A stretch of 13,359 bases of DNA from positions 1 to 13,359 of the forward strand of contig JABMQK010000204.1 in the NCBI GenBank assembly GCA_013203265.1. The letters are read 5' to 3'. Source of the stretch: a bacterium (lineage in GTDB: Bacteria > Omnitrophota > Gorgyraeia > Velamenicoccales > JABMQK01). Positions 1 through 7,863 of the stretch are shown piece after piece (the first letter of the stretch is position 1; each line of letters begins with the position of its first letter). The notes under the pieces are model-generated. The model ran no database searches, had not been told where the DNA came from, and saw only the letters and a list, made by a program, of their open reading frames with translations. Both the position numbers and the translations under genes were made by a program.

Positions 1-6
1 AATTTG

Positions 7-78
7 TCCCGCACCTTTTATATGTTCAGAGGTTTAAAATATATTTTGAAGAATTTTGAATACTAAAACGGTGCGGGA
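7..78 (+). repeat. GC-rich inverted repeat (H1) of the acsB leader
   Basis: The arm TCCCGCACC at 7-15 is the exact reverse complement of GGTGCGGGA at 70-78. A run of four T at 16-19 can add four pairs with AAAA at 65-68 if C69 is bulged. The loop between the arms is long and very AT-rich. The same arrangement, with different but still complementary arms, sits at 9498-9527 in front of prfA, and in both places it is followed at once by the palindromic repeat described next. No T-run follows the right arm, so it does not look like a simple intrinsic terminator. Function is unknown. Confidence 0.6.
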
Positions 79-135
79 TTAATTCGCACAGTAACTTACA
101 TTTGCTAACGCTCTGTAAGTTACGTGCTCATTAAA
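79..135 (+). repeat. Palindromic dispersed repeat, copy A (forward), upstream of acsB
   Basis: A perfect 10-bp stem, GTAACTTACA at 91-100 with TGTAAGTTAC at 114-123, encloses a 13-nt loop. The palindrome extends outward through GCAC (86-89) with GTGC (124-127), and then TTAAT (79-83) with ATTAA (130-134), after a short internal loop. It aligns without gaps to copy B at 9528-9584; the stem differences between them are compensated on both arms. It ends immediately before GGAGG of the acsB ribosome binding site. It could be a structured RNA leader or a mobile miniature palindrome. Confidence 0.8.
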
Positions 136-140
136 GGAGG
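133..140 (+). promoter_or_regulatory. Shine-Dalgarno of acsB
   Basis: AAAGGAGG lies six bases before the ATG at 147. It is a strong consensus site and supports this start. Its first AAA overlaps the end of repeat copy A, so folding of that repeat could influence access to the site; this is inference. Confidence 0.85.
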
Positions 141-146
141 CTGGTA

Positions 147-2321
147 ATGTCTAAAATAGTTGCTACAGCTGCAATTCGAGGCGCAAAGAAGGTTGTTGCT
201 GAGGTCGAAGAATTTTTAAACCGTGCCCTAAAAGAAAAAGGGCCCGATACTAAAATTGAGTTTCCTGAAACTGCTTTTTTTCTGCCAATGGCAAAGGCAT
301 TGCTGAACGTAGATGTAAAAACATTAAGTGAGGCTGTAAAGATTTTAGAGCATGCAAAGTCTTTATTGCCACAAGAGCCGTCTGAGAAACTCTGGCTTCC
401 TTATTTGGGTAGTACTTTGGATGCTGGTATGGCTACGTTATTTGCAGAAGAGATACTAATGGCGTTACGATATCTTTATGGACAAGAGCCACAAGAAGGT
501 TGTAATGGATTTTTTAGTGATACGGTATTGCGTTCTCTAGGTATCCAGTTAGTCGATGGTCGTATGCCAGGGTTCGCTGCAATATTGGGCGCAGCGCCAA
601 ATAATCAGATAGCTGTTGATATTGTCAGGCAACTTCAGGAGAGGAGTATTTTAACTTTCGTAGGTAGTAGTACAAATGGTGTTTCTGTCATCGATCAGCT
701 CAAAGAAGAAGGTATTGAGATGGGTTGGGATAATTACATTGTTCCTTATGGTAGAGATACGGTTTCTGGAATTTATGCTTTGAATTGGGCGATTCGGGCA
801 GCATTAACTTTTGGTGGAATAAAATCCGGAGAAGCAAAAAAGTGCCTTGAGTATACAAAAGAGCGAGTTTTTGCTTTTGGTTTGACTTTGGGCGAGCTTG
901 ATGACATAAAGTATGCAACTGGTGCCGGCGCGATAAATATGGGTTTTCCTATTATTGCAGATACAGATATTCCGGAGATTCATCCCAGTGGTATTACAAT
1001 ATATGAAGCCTTAGTAAAAGAGTTGGATTACAAAAAGATTGTGCCGCGTTGTATTACGGTAAGGGGTTTTAAAGTTAAAGTCGCTAAAATTCCTATTCCT
1101 GTGCTTTATGGCCCAGCATTCGAAGGAGAACGAGTAAGAAAAGAGAATCTCTATGTCGAATTTGGTGGCAAGAAAGCTATAGCTTTTGAGTTTTTAAAGT
1201 ATGTTGATATGGATAAAGTAGAAGATGGCAAGGTTGAATTGATAGGACCTGATATTGATAAGATAGAGGATAAATCACTACCTTTAGGAATTGTTGTCGA
1301 AGTAGGTTCGCGCAAGGCAAATGAGGATTTTGAGCCCATTATAGAAAGACAGCTGCATCGCTATATCAATGAAGCTCAAGGCATAATGCATATAGGTCAA
1401 CGCGATATCATGTGGATTAGAATTAGCCAAGAGGGATTCAAAAAAGGTTTGAGGCTTAAACACATCGGAACAGTCATCCATGCTCAAATTCATCAAGAAT
1501 ATTCTGCGATTGTGGATAAAGTACAAGTAAAGATATATTCAAAGATAGAAGATGTGGAAAAGCAGCTTACTGAGGCAAGGCGCATATTTGAAAAACGTGA
1601 CGAGAGAATAAGTGGTATGACTGATGAAAGCGTAGAAGATTTTTATAGTTGTGCGCTTTGTCAGTCATTTGCACCTAATCATATTTGTGTTGTTACTCCT
1701 GAAAGGTTGGGTTTGTGCGGAGCTTATTCGTGGCTCGATGCAAAGGCAAATTATCAAATTAGTCCTGCGGGAGCCAATCAGCCAATTAAGAAGGGACCTA
1801 TACTGGATGAGAAATTAGGGCAATGGAAAAACATAAATGATTTTGTATATGAGAAATCCAACAAGAGCATAGAGAATGTGAGTATGTATTCTTTATTGGA
1901 ATCCCCTCAAACTAGCTGTGGATGTTTTGAGTGTATTGTCGCTTTAGTTCCGGAAGCAAATGGTTTTTTGGTAGTTAGTCGTGACTATACTGGAGAGACG
2001 CCTTTGGGAATGACATTTACAACCCTGGCAGGTTCTGTAGGAGGAGGTGTTCAGACACCGGGATTTTTAGGGGTAGGTAGGCTTTATTTAATCAGTAAGA
2101 AATTTATTTTAGCTGAAGGTGGTTTAAAGAGGATTGTTTGGTTACCGCAGGAACTAAAAGAATTTCTACGCAATAAATTAGAGGTTCGGGCAAAAGAAAT
2201 GGGGGTTTCGGATTTTGTCAATAAGATAGCTGATGAGACTAAAGCGACAACCTTAGAGCAACTTCTAGAATTCTTAAATCAAGCTAAACATCCGGCATTA
2301 GAGATGCCTGCACTCATTTAA
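147..2321 (+). CDS. acsB: Acetyl-CoA synthase subunit of CO dehydrogenase/acetyl-CoA synthase
   Basis: This enzyme joins CO, a methyl group from the corrinoid protein and coenzyme A into acetyl-CoA, the last step of the Wood-Ljungdahl pathway, on a Ni-Ni-[4Fe4S] A-cluster in the cytoplasm. The product is 724 residues, close to the bacterial enzyme (about 730 in Moorella) and much longer than archaeal forms, which lack the N-terminal domain that docks on the CO dehydrogenase. The A-cluster ligands are intact: C502, C505, C514 and C524 with the Moorella spacing, and the Cys-Gly-Cys that binds the distal nickel at 591-593. Numbering is shifted by four from Moorella throughout this region. The start has a strong Shine-Dalgarno. 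No other pathway gene (CODH, corrinoid protein, methyltransferase) is visible here; upstream sequence is unseen. The stop codon lies inside a reverse copy of the palindromic repeat. Confidence 0.96.
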   Translation: MSKIVATAAIRGAKKVVAEVEEFLNRALKEKGPDTKIEFPETAFFLPMAKALLNVDVKTLSEAVKILEHAKSLLPQEPSEKLWLPYLGSTLDAGMATLFAEEILMALRYLYGQEPQEGCNGFFSDTVLRSLGIQLVDGRMPGFAAILGAAPNNQIAVDIVRQLQERSILTFVGSSTNGVSVIDQLKEEGIEMGWDNYIVPYGRDTVSGIYALNWAIRAALTFGGIKSGEAKKCLEYTKERVFAFGLTLGELDDIKYATGAGAINMGFPIIADTDIPEIHPSGITIYEALVKELDYKKIVPRCITVRGFKVKVAKIPIPVLYGPAFEGERVRKENLYVEFGGKKAIAFEFLKYVDMDKVEDGKVELIGPDIDKIEDKSLPLGIVVEVGSRKANEDFEPIIERQLHRYINEAQGIMHIGQRDIMWIRISQEGFKKGLRLKHIGTVIHAQIHQEYSAIVDKVQVKIYSKIEDVEKQLTEARRIFEKRDERISGMTDESVEDFYSCALCQSFAPNHICVVTPERLGLCGAYSWLDAKANYQISPAGANQPIKKGPILDEKLGQWKNINDFVYEKSNKSIENVSMYSLLESPQTSCGCFECIVALVPEANGFLVVSRDYTGETPLGMTFTTLAGSVGGGVQTPGFLGVGRLYLISKKFILAEGGLKRIVWLPQELKEFLRNKLEVRAKEMGVSDFVNKIADETKATTLEQLLEFLNQAKHPALEMPALI

Positions 2322-2373
2322 TGAAGACGCAATTTACGGAACGATAGTGAACGTAAGTCACATGCTTATTAAA
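2316..2373 (-). repeat. Palindromic dispersed repeat, copy C (reverse), overlapping the acsB stop
   Basis: Read on the minus strand this segment aligns with copies A and B along its length. The arms are GCAATTTACG (2329-2338) and CGTAAGTCAC (2352-2361), pairing at 7 of 10 positions. The 13-nt loop on the minus strand, TTCACTATCGTTC, differs from copy B by one base. The conserved end TCATTAAA falls, in reverse, on the acsB stop codon TAA at 2319-2321 and a following TGA. The left arm has diverged, so this copy looks older than A or B. Confidence 0.7.
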
Positions 2374-2428
2374 AAAACTACTTGATTTTTAATGATATTT
2401 ATACTAATCTATAACTGAAAGTGACACA

Positions 2429-3121
2429 ATGGGTAACGTCATACCCAAATTCCATTTCATAATAGTTATTTGCATATTGTTTGCATTTGTGCCGTTCTCT
2501 TTTTCTGAATTTAAAAGAGATAGTAAGCGGGCTCAAATCTCTCGCGATAAAGGATATGAAGCTCAACGTTTAGGTAATTTAGATTTGGCGCTGGGTTTCT
2601 ATCAGAGGGCCGTAGATTTCGACCCTTACTATGCCGTTGCTTATAATGATCTAGGCGTAGTTCTTGAGGCGAAGGGAATGAACGATAGAGCAAAAGAGGT
2701 TTATTTAAGGGCCATATCTTTAGATCCTAATTATCTAAGTGCTTACTATAATTTAGCAGCGTTGTATGAAAGAGAAGGGGAATATGATAAGGCGGATTAC
2801 TATTGGAGGATGCGAGTTCATTTAGGTGATTGGTCAGATGTTTGGACATGGAGAGCGAAAGAGAGTTTAGAAGGTTTAGAAAGGGAAGGTAAAATAGATT
2901 TAAAATCCAGAACAATGGTAGGAGATTTAGGCTTTAGATTAACTCCCAACCCTAAACGTAATGCCGAGTATCACACGTATCAAGGACGTCAATATCTTGC
3001 CGCTGGCAACTATTTAGCTGCTCTTAGAGAATTCAGCGCAGCGATAGCGATCGACCCATATGATGAAGAGATTGAGCAGCTATTAGAGAATACACAACTC
3101 AAAGTTCTACTCAATCGTTGA
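2429..3121 (+). CDS. Exported TPR-repeat protein
   Basis: The 230-residue product has a hydrophobic segment at about residues 8-25 after a short lysine-containing start. This looks like a signal peptide with possible cleavage after SFS (residue 26), or an N-terminal anchor. There is no lipobox cysteine in the usual place. Three consecutive tetratricopeptide repeats run at about 35-68, 69-102 and 103-136, with typical Gly/Ala/Tyr and DP positions. After a linker a fourth runs at about 179-212. TPR domains are protein-binding scaffolds; the partner cannot be told from here. No clear Shine-Dalgarno precedes the ATG. The gene stands between acsB and polA with about 107-base gaps on each side, so it may be its own transcription unit. 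Confidence 0.85.
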   Translation: MGNVIPKFHFIIVICILFAFVPFSFSEFKRDSKRAQISRDKGYEAQRLGNLDLALGFYQRAVDFDPYYAVAYNDLGVVLEAKGMNDRAKEVYLRAISLDPNYLSAYYNLAALYEREGEYDKADYYWRMRVHLGDWSDVWTWRAKESLEGLEREGKIDLKSRTMVGDLGFRLTPNPKRNAEYHTYQGRQYLAAGNYLAALREFSAAIAIDPYDEEIEQLLENTQLKVLLNR

Positions 3122-3164
3122 AGATAATCGGTAATTTTGTTTCCCAATCATTTCTAATCATTCC

Positions 3165-3192
3165 TTGAAAATAAAATCCATGAAAATATAGT
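3165..3192 (+). promoter_or_regulatory. Possible sigma70-type promoter for polA and downstream genes
   Basis: TTGAAA at 3165-3170 and TATAGT at 3187-3192 are separated by 16 bases, in the 106-base gap before polA. The same stretch can form a 7-bp hairpin (CTTGAAA at 3164-3170 with TTTCAAG at 3192-3198). In an AT-rich gap such matches arise easily, so support is weak beyond position and spacing. Confidence 0.35.
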
Positions 3193-3227
3193 TTCAAGAA
3201 ACTATTGATTAATAAGTTGTAATAGTT

Positions 3228-5798
3228 ATGTCTAGAGTTTGTCTAATTGATGCGTATTCTTTGTGTTATCGCGCCTTCTTCGCCATAAAGGTAGGTTTGT
3301 TGACTTCTTACGGCCAGCCCACTAATGCGGTTTATGGTTTTATAAATATGTTAAATAGGATTCTCACTGAGGTAAAACCTGACTATATTGCAATATGTTT
3401 TGATGTTGGTAAACCCACCTTTCGAGAGAAGAAATTTAAAGAGTATAAAATTCATCGCCAACCTATGCCTGATGACTTAAAGACACAAATTCCTTTAATT
3501 AGAGAAGTAATATCTGCTTATAATTTCAGAATGATTGAAAAGGAAGGTTTTGAAGCGGATGATATCATAGCAACTTTTGCTAATAAAGCAGAAGAAAAAG
3601 GACTTGAAGTTATTATAGTAACTAGTGATAAAGATATGCTTCAGTTAGTAGATAATAAAATAAATGTCTACAACCCTTACAAGGGAGAAGGGCTGTATTT
3701 TAACACAAAAGAAGTAGAGGAACAATTCGGGGTAAAGCCGAAGAATATTGTTGATTTGCTTTCTTTGATGGGTGATAGCGCCGATAATATTCCGGGAGTA
3801 AAAGGCGTCGGTGAAAAAACAGCAGTAGGACTTCTTAAGGAATTTAAGGATATAAAGGGATTATTAAAGAATGTAGATAGAATAAAGTCAGAAAAGATAA
3901 GAAGTTTAATCGCAGACAATAAAGAGATGATAAATTTAAGCCAGGAATTAGCAAGGTTGCCGCTAGATTTAGATATAGATATTGATTTGGAAGAGCTAGG
4001 CCTAAAAGAACCTGATTATGATAAGTTATATGATATATTTTCAAGATTAGAGTTTAAGTCATTGTTAAAAAGTATAAGCGATAAAGTTACAGGGAATAAT
4101 TTTGGAAAGAGAATAGATTTTATAGAAGATATTAAAGAGAGTTCGGATTTTAATCAACTAACAAGTGAACTTGGGAAGACAAAGATTTTTGCTTTTTCGT
4201 TCAATACAGACCAAGAAAAACTGAAAGCCTTCATTTATACGGGTAAGAAAAGTATTTATATTTTAACTAATAAAGAGGAGTTAAATTCAGTCTTCAGTGA
4301 TGAAAATCTTAATAAAGTGGGAATTGATATTAAGAGCGCGAAATTTATTTTTGACAGATTCAAAGTAAATATCAAAGAAGATTTTTTTGATATTATGATA
4401 GCGGCTTATTTGCTCGATCCTGCCAGAACAGATTATAGAATCGAAACACTTTTGTACGATTATTTGAAAATAGGGCCATTAGCCAAAGAAGACGTAGAGA
4501 AAAAAAGTGCGGTATTCATCTATAAGCTAAAAGAGGTGTTTGAGAAAGAGCTTAGCGATAAGAATCTCAAGAATTTATTTTATAAATTAGAGACACCTTT
4601 GATTGATGTTTTGTTTAGAATTGAGAGGAATGGAGTCAAGATAGACCAAAAACTCTTAAATGATTTATCAAGTAGTTTCAAGAAGAAGTTAGATAAATTA
4701 ATGCAAGAGGTTTTTAATATTTCTAAGAGAGAGTTCAATCTTAATTCTCCAAAGCAATTAAGAGAAGTCCTGTTTGTCGATTTGAAACTACCTGTGGTCA
4801 AAAAGACGAAGACAGGGCCTTCTACAAATGAAGAGGTATTGAGAAAGTTATCCAAAAAACATAAAATTCCTTTACTCATATTGAAATATCGTCAAATTGC
4901 TAAGTTAAAATCGACATATGTTGATGTTTTGCCTAATCTTTGTGATAAAAGAAACCATAGAATTTACAGTAATTTTCTACAGACCGGCACACAGACAGGG
5001 AGGCTCAGTTCAAATAACCCCAATTTACAAAATATCCCCATAAAGAGTGAGCTGGGTAGGGAGATTAGAGCTGCTTTTATTTCTACTTCTTCAAAGTGGT
5101 CTTTGTTGTCTTGCGATTACTCTCAGATAGAATTAAGGATTTTAGCTCATTTGTCAAAAGATAAAGTTTTATTAGAAGCATTTGGAAACAACTTGGATAT
5201 ACATAAAGCAACAGCGGCCTTGATTTATCAAGTGGATATTTGCGATGTTCAGGAAGAGATGCGTCAGATTGCAAAAAGAGTTAATTTTGGCGTAATTTAC
5301 GGAATGAGCGCTTATGGCCTTTCCAAAGATTTGGATATTGGTTTAGAAGTAGCGCAGGATTTTATTGATACCTATTTTTTGCGCTATCCTAAAGTCAAAG
5401 AGTTTATAAACGGACAGATTGAATTTGCAAGGGATAAAGGGTATGTTTCTACAATTATGGACAGAAGAAGATACCTTCCCTATATTAATTCAAGAAATAT
5501 TAGCCTTAGGCAATTTAGCGAGCGCCAAGCAGTAAATGCAGTAGTTCAGGGTTCAGCTGCTGATTTAATAAAATTAGCGATGGTAAATGTTCAGCATGAA
5601 CTGGATAAAAACAAGATGCAGGCGAAGATGGTAATACAGGTTCATGATGAGTTGGTATTTGATTTTCCCAACCCAGAGAAATCTCAGTTGATTAAGATAG
5701 TAAAAACAGGTATGGAAGAGGTTGTCAAATTAGATGCGCCTATAAAAGTATCTTTAAAGATAGGGCAAAATTGGGCACAGATGGATGATATTGAATGA
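3228..5798 (+). CDS. polA: DNA polymerase I with a probably inactive 3'-5' exonuclease domain
   Basis: This repair and Okazaki-fragment polymerase has 856 residues, between Taq (832) and E. coli (928). The 5'-nuclease domain fills about residues 1-285, with EADD at 109-112, TSDKD at 132-136 and the helix-hairpin-helix region GDSADNIPGVKGVG from 182. The central domain at about 315-440 keeps the exonuclease fold by sequence, but by eye the metal-binding positions are replaced: FAFSFNTD at 321-328 where E. coli has FAFDTETD, and KSAK around 369-372 where E. coli has KYDR. The polymerase domain is complete: motif A DYSQIELR from D630; O-helix R679, K683, F687, Y691; motif C HDE at 806-808. The start is set by the family-typical N-terminus; no clear Shine-Dalgarno is seen. 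The stop overlaps the glgA start (ATGA). Confidence 0.97.
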   Translation: MSRVCLIDAYSLCYRAFFAIKVGLLTSYGQPTNAVYGFINMLNRILTEVKPDYIAICFDVGKPTFREKKFKEYKIHRQPMPDDLKTQIPLIREVISAYNFRMIEKEGFEADDIIATFANKAEEKGLEVIIVTSDKDMLQLVDNKINVYNPYKGEGLYFNTKEVEEQFGVKPKNIVDLLSLMGDSADNIPGVKGVGEKTAVGLLKEFKDIKGLLKNVDRIKSEKIRSLIADNKEMINLSQELARLPLDLDIDIDLEELGLKEPDYDKLYDIFSRLEFKSLLKSISDKVTGNNFGKRIDFIEDIKESSDFNQLTSELGKTKIFAFSFNTDQEKLKAFIYTGKKSIYILTNKEELNSVFSDENLNKVGIDIKSAKFIFDRFKVNIKEDFFDIMIAAYLLDPARTDYRIETLLYDYLKIGPLAKEDVEKKSAVFIYKLKEVFEKELSDKNLKNLFYKLETPLIDVLFRIERNGVKIDQKLLNDLSSSFKKKLDKLMQEVFNISKREFNLNSPKQLREVLFVDLKLPVVKKTKTGPSTNEEVLRKLSKKHKIPLLILKYRQIAKLKSTYVDVLPNLCDKRNHRIYSNFLQTGTQTGRLSSNNPNLQNIPIKSELGREIRAAFISTSSKWSLLSCDYSQIELRILAHLSKDKVLLEAFGNNLDIHKATAALIYQVDICDVQEEMRQIAKRVNFGVIYGMSAYGLSKDLDIGLEVAQDFIDTYFLRYPKVKEFINGQIEFARDKGYVSTIMDRRRYLPYINSRNISLRQFSERQAVNAVVQGSAADLIKLAMVNVQHELDKNKMQAKMVIQVHDELVFDFPNPEKSQLIKIVKTGMEEVVKLDAPIKVSLKIGQNWAQMDDIE

Positions 5799-7195
5799 AG
5801 ATAGCTATATGTTCTAGTGAAGTAGTGCCTTTCGCAAAGACAGGGGGGCTGGCTGATGTTTGCGGTGCATTACCACTGGCTTTAGAGAATTTAAATCAGG
5901 AAGTTATAATTGCGATGCCACATTATGCCTGTGTAAATAATTCAGGCATAGCGATAAAAAAGTTAAAACCTGGGTTTTCTTGTGCCACTATTGGCAGGAA
6001 CGTTAAAGTCTATTTTATTGAGAATGACCAGTATTACAACAGGACTGGTTTATATGGAGATAAGACTGGTGATTACCAGGATAATCTTTTACGTTTCTCT
6101 TTTTATTGCAGAAAGACGCTTGAGTTATTAAAGATTATAGATTTTGCGCCGGATGTGATTAATTGCAATGATTGGCATTCAGCCTTGATCCCTGTTTACC
6201 TGAAGACACATTTTGTAAATGATAGCTTTTATAAAAAGATTAAAACCGTATTAACGATACATAATATGGCATATCAAGGTTTATTCCCTAGAGAGGAATT
6301 TTCTTATTTGGACTTAGATGAGTCCCTTTTTAGTAAAGATGGATTTGAGTTTTATGGCAAGATAAATCTTCTTAAAGGTGGAATTGTATTTGCTGATTAC
6401 ATTACAACTGTAAGTCAAGGTTACGCTCAGGAAATACTTACGAAAGAATTTAGTTGTGGTTTAGAAGAGGTATTAAGAAAAAGATCGAATGATTTATTTG
6501 GTATTATTAATGGTTTAGACTATTCAATCTGGAATCCCAAAACGGATAAACAAATATTCCTAAATTATGATAGATCAGATTTAAGCGGCAAGAAGAATAA
6601 CAAAGAGGAATTACAAAGATTTTGTGGTTTAGGAGTAAAGAATGATATTCCTCTTTTGGGTTTTGTAGGCCGGCTTGCGCAACAAAAAGGGATAGATTTA
6701 TTATCAGAGAGTTTTAAAGAAATTGGTAAATTAGGTATACAGGTTGTCATTTTAGGTACAGGAGAGCATAAATATCATGCCTTACTTGAGAATATTGCCA
6801 AGCAGAACCCTCAGTCTTTTAGTCTAAATTTAAAATTTGATGATACATTGGCACATCGTATTTATGCCGGTTGTGATATGTTCTTGATGCCTTCTCAATA
6901 TGAACCCTGCGGTTTGGGGCAGATGATTAGTTTTAAATATGCCACGATTCCAATCGTGTATAGGAGCGGTGGATTAGCTGACACTGTTTTTGATCTAAAT
7001 TCAAATAGTGAAGATGGTAATGGTTTTGTTTTTACTTCGTATACAAAAGAAGCGTTTTTAGATGCCATAAAGCGCGCCATATCTACATATTTCGATAGAG
7101 GAACTTGGCAGAAACTAATTGAGAAAGTAGCGACGTATAATTTCTCCTGGGAAGAGTCAGCAAAAAAATATATAGAATTATATAATAGGATATAA
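5795..7195 (+). CDS. glgA: Glycogen (starch) synthase, GT5 family
   Basis: It transfers glucose from a nucleotide sugar, normally ADP-glucose, to the non-reducing end of an alpha-1,4-glucan, building storage polysaccharide. The 466-residue length is normal for bacterial GlgA. The N-terminal domain opens with the sugar-nucleotide loop motif KTGGL at 15-19. The C-terminal GT-B domain has GRLAQQKG with R293 and K298 at the spacing of E. coli R300/K305, and the EPCGLGQ loop starting at E370. The ATG overlaps the polA stop as ATGA, so translation is probably coupled. Its location between polA and coaE gives no metabolic context, and no glgC or branching enzyme is in the window. Confidence 0.95.
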   Translation: MKIAICSSEVVPFAKTGGLADVCGALPLALENLNQEVIIAMPHYACVNNSGIAIKKLKPGFSCATIGRNVKVYFIENDQYYNRTGLYGDKTGDYQDNLLRFSFYCRKTLELLKIIDFAPDVINCNDWHSALIPVYLKTHFVNDSFYKKIKTVLTIHNMAYQGLFPREEFSYLDLDESLFSKDGFEFYGKINLLKGGIVFADYITTVSQGYAQEILTKEFSCGLEEVLRKRSNDLFGIINGLDYSIWNPKTDKQIFLNYDRSDLSGKKNNKEELQRFCGLGVKNDIPLLGFVGRLAQQKGIDLLSESFKEIGKLGIQVVILGTGEHKYHALLENIAKQNPQSFSLNLKFDDTLAHRIYAGCDMFLMPSQYEPCGLGQMISFKYATIPIVYRSGGLADTVFDLNSNSEDGNGFVFTSYTKEAFLDAIKRAISTYFDRGTWQKLIEKVATYNFSWEESAKKYIELYNRI

Positions 7196-7199
7196 ATTT

Positions 7200-7826
7200 A
7201 TGGTAATAGGTATAACAGGTGGGTTTTGCACAGGCAAATCTGAAGTAACACACGCATTTAAGAAACTCGGCGCAAAGATTATAGATTTAGATAAACTTGC
7301 GCACACAACTTTAAGGCCAGGGACAGAGAGCTTTAGAAAAATAATTAAAGAATTCACAGAAGATATCTTAATTAATAGGCGTATAGACCGGCCGCTTCTG
7401 GCGCAGAAGGTATTTATGAATAAGAAAAGATTAAATAAATTAAATTCAATAATTCATCCAATTGTAATTAGGCAGATGCTTGGCCTTTTAAAAAGATTCA
7501 GTAAGAGATATAAGATTATTGTTGTGGATGTTCCTTTGCTTTTTGAGGCGGGCATGAAAAAATATTTTGATTATATTGTTGTGGTTAAGGCAAATAAAAA
7601 GATACAGATGAAACGGGCAATGAAAAAAACAGGACTTTCTAAAATAGATATTTTAAGGAGAATAAATAGTCAATGGCCAATTGCAAAAAAGATTAAGCAT
7701 GCAAATTTTGTTATCGATAACAATGATTCAATTATGTCTACTCGTAGGCAGACGAAAAATATCTGGGAGGGTTTGAAAACAGGTTGTTCTTTTGAAAAAA
7801 AGAAAATAATTGTAAATTTTAAATAG
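7200..7826 (+). CDS. coaE: Dephospho-CoA kinase
   Basis: It phosphorylates the 3'-hydroxyl of dephospho-CoA with ATP, the last step of coenzyme A synthesis. The 208-residue product starts with the P-loop GGFCTGKS (residues 7-14), where most relatives read GGIGSGKS, so the loop has Cys in place of a Gly. The catalytic Asp is probably D31 in DLDKLAH. The family motifs VPLLFEAG and RINSQWP, followed by a VIDN segment, are present. It begins 4 bases after the glgA stop, so it is probably co-transcribed and translationally coupled. Its product is also the cofactor substrate of AcsB, but that link may be chance. The C-terminus is lysine-rich and unremarkable. Confidence 0.94.
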   Translation: MVIGITGGFCTGKSEVTHAFKKLGAKIIDLDKLAHTTLRPGTESFRKIIKEFTEDILINRRIDRPLLAQKVFMNKKRLNKLNSIIHPIVIRQMLGLLKRFSKRYKIIVVDVPLLFEAGMKKYFDYIVVVKANKKIQMKRAMKKTGLSKIDILRRINSQWPIAKKIKHANFVIDNNDSIMSTRRQTKNIWEGLKTGCSFEKKKIIVNFK

Positions 7827-7852
7827 ATTGATATAAATTTGTCAAAAATACC

Positions 7853-7859
7853 AAGGAGG
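7853..7859 (+). promoter_or_regulatory. Shine-Dalgarno of rho
   Basis: AAGGAGG ends four bases before the ATG at 7864. It is the cleanest ribosome binding site in the polA-trpD run and fits strong independent translation of rho after a 37-base gap. Confidence 0.8.
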
Positions 7860-7863
7860 AAGT

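Noticed and set aside
2382..2415. Promoter for the TPR gene (TTGATT with TATACT or TATAAC)
   Set aside because: Spacers are about 12 or 22 bases, outside the usual range, and the region is AT-rich enough for chance matches.
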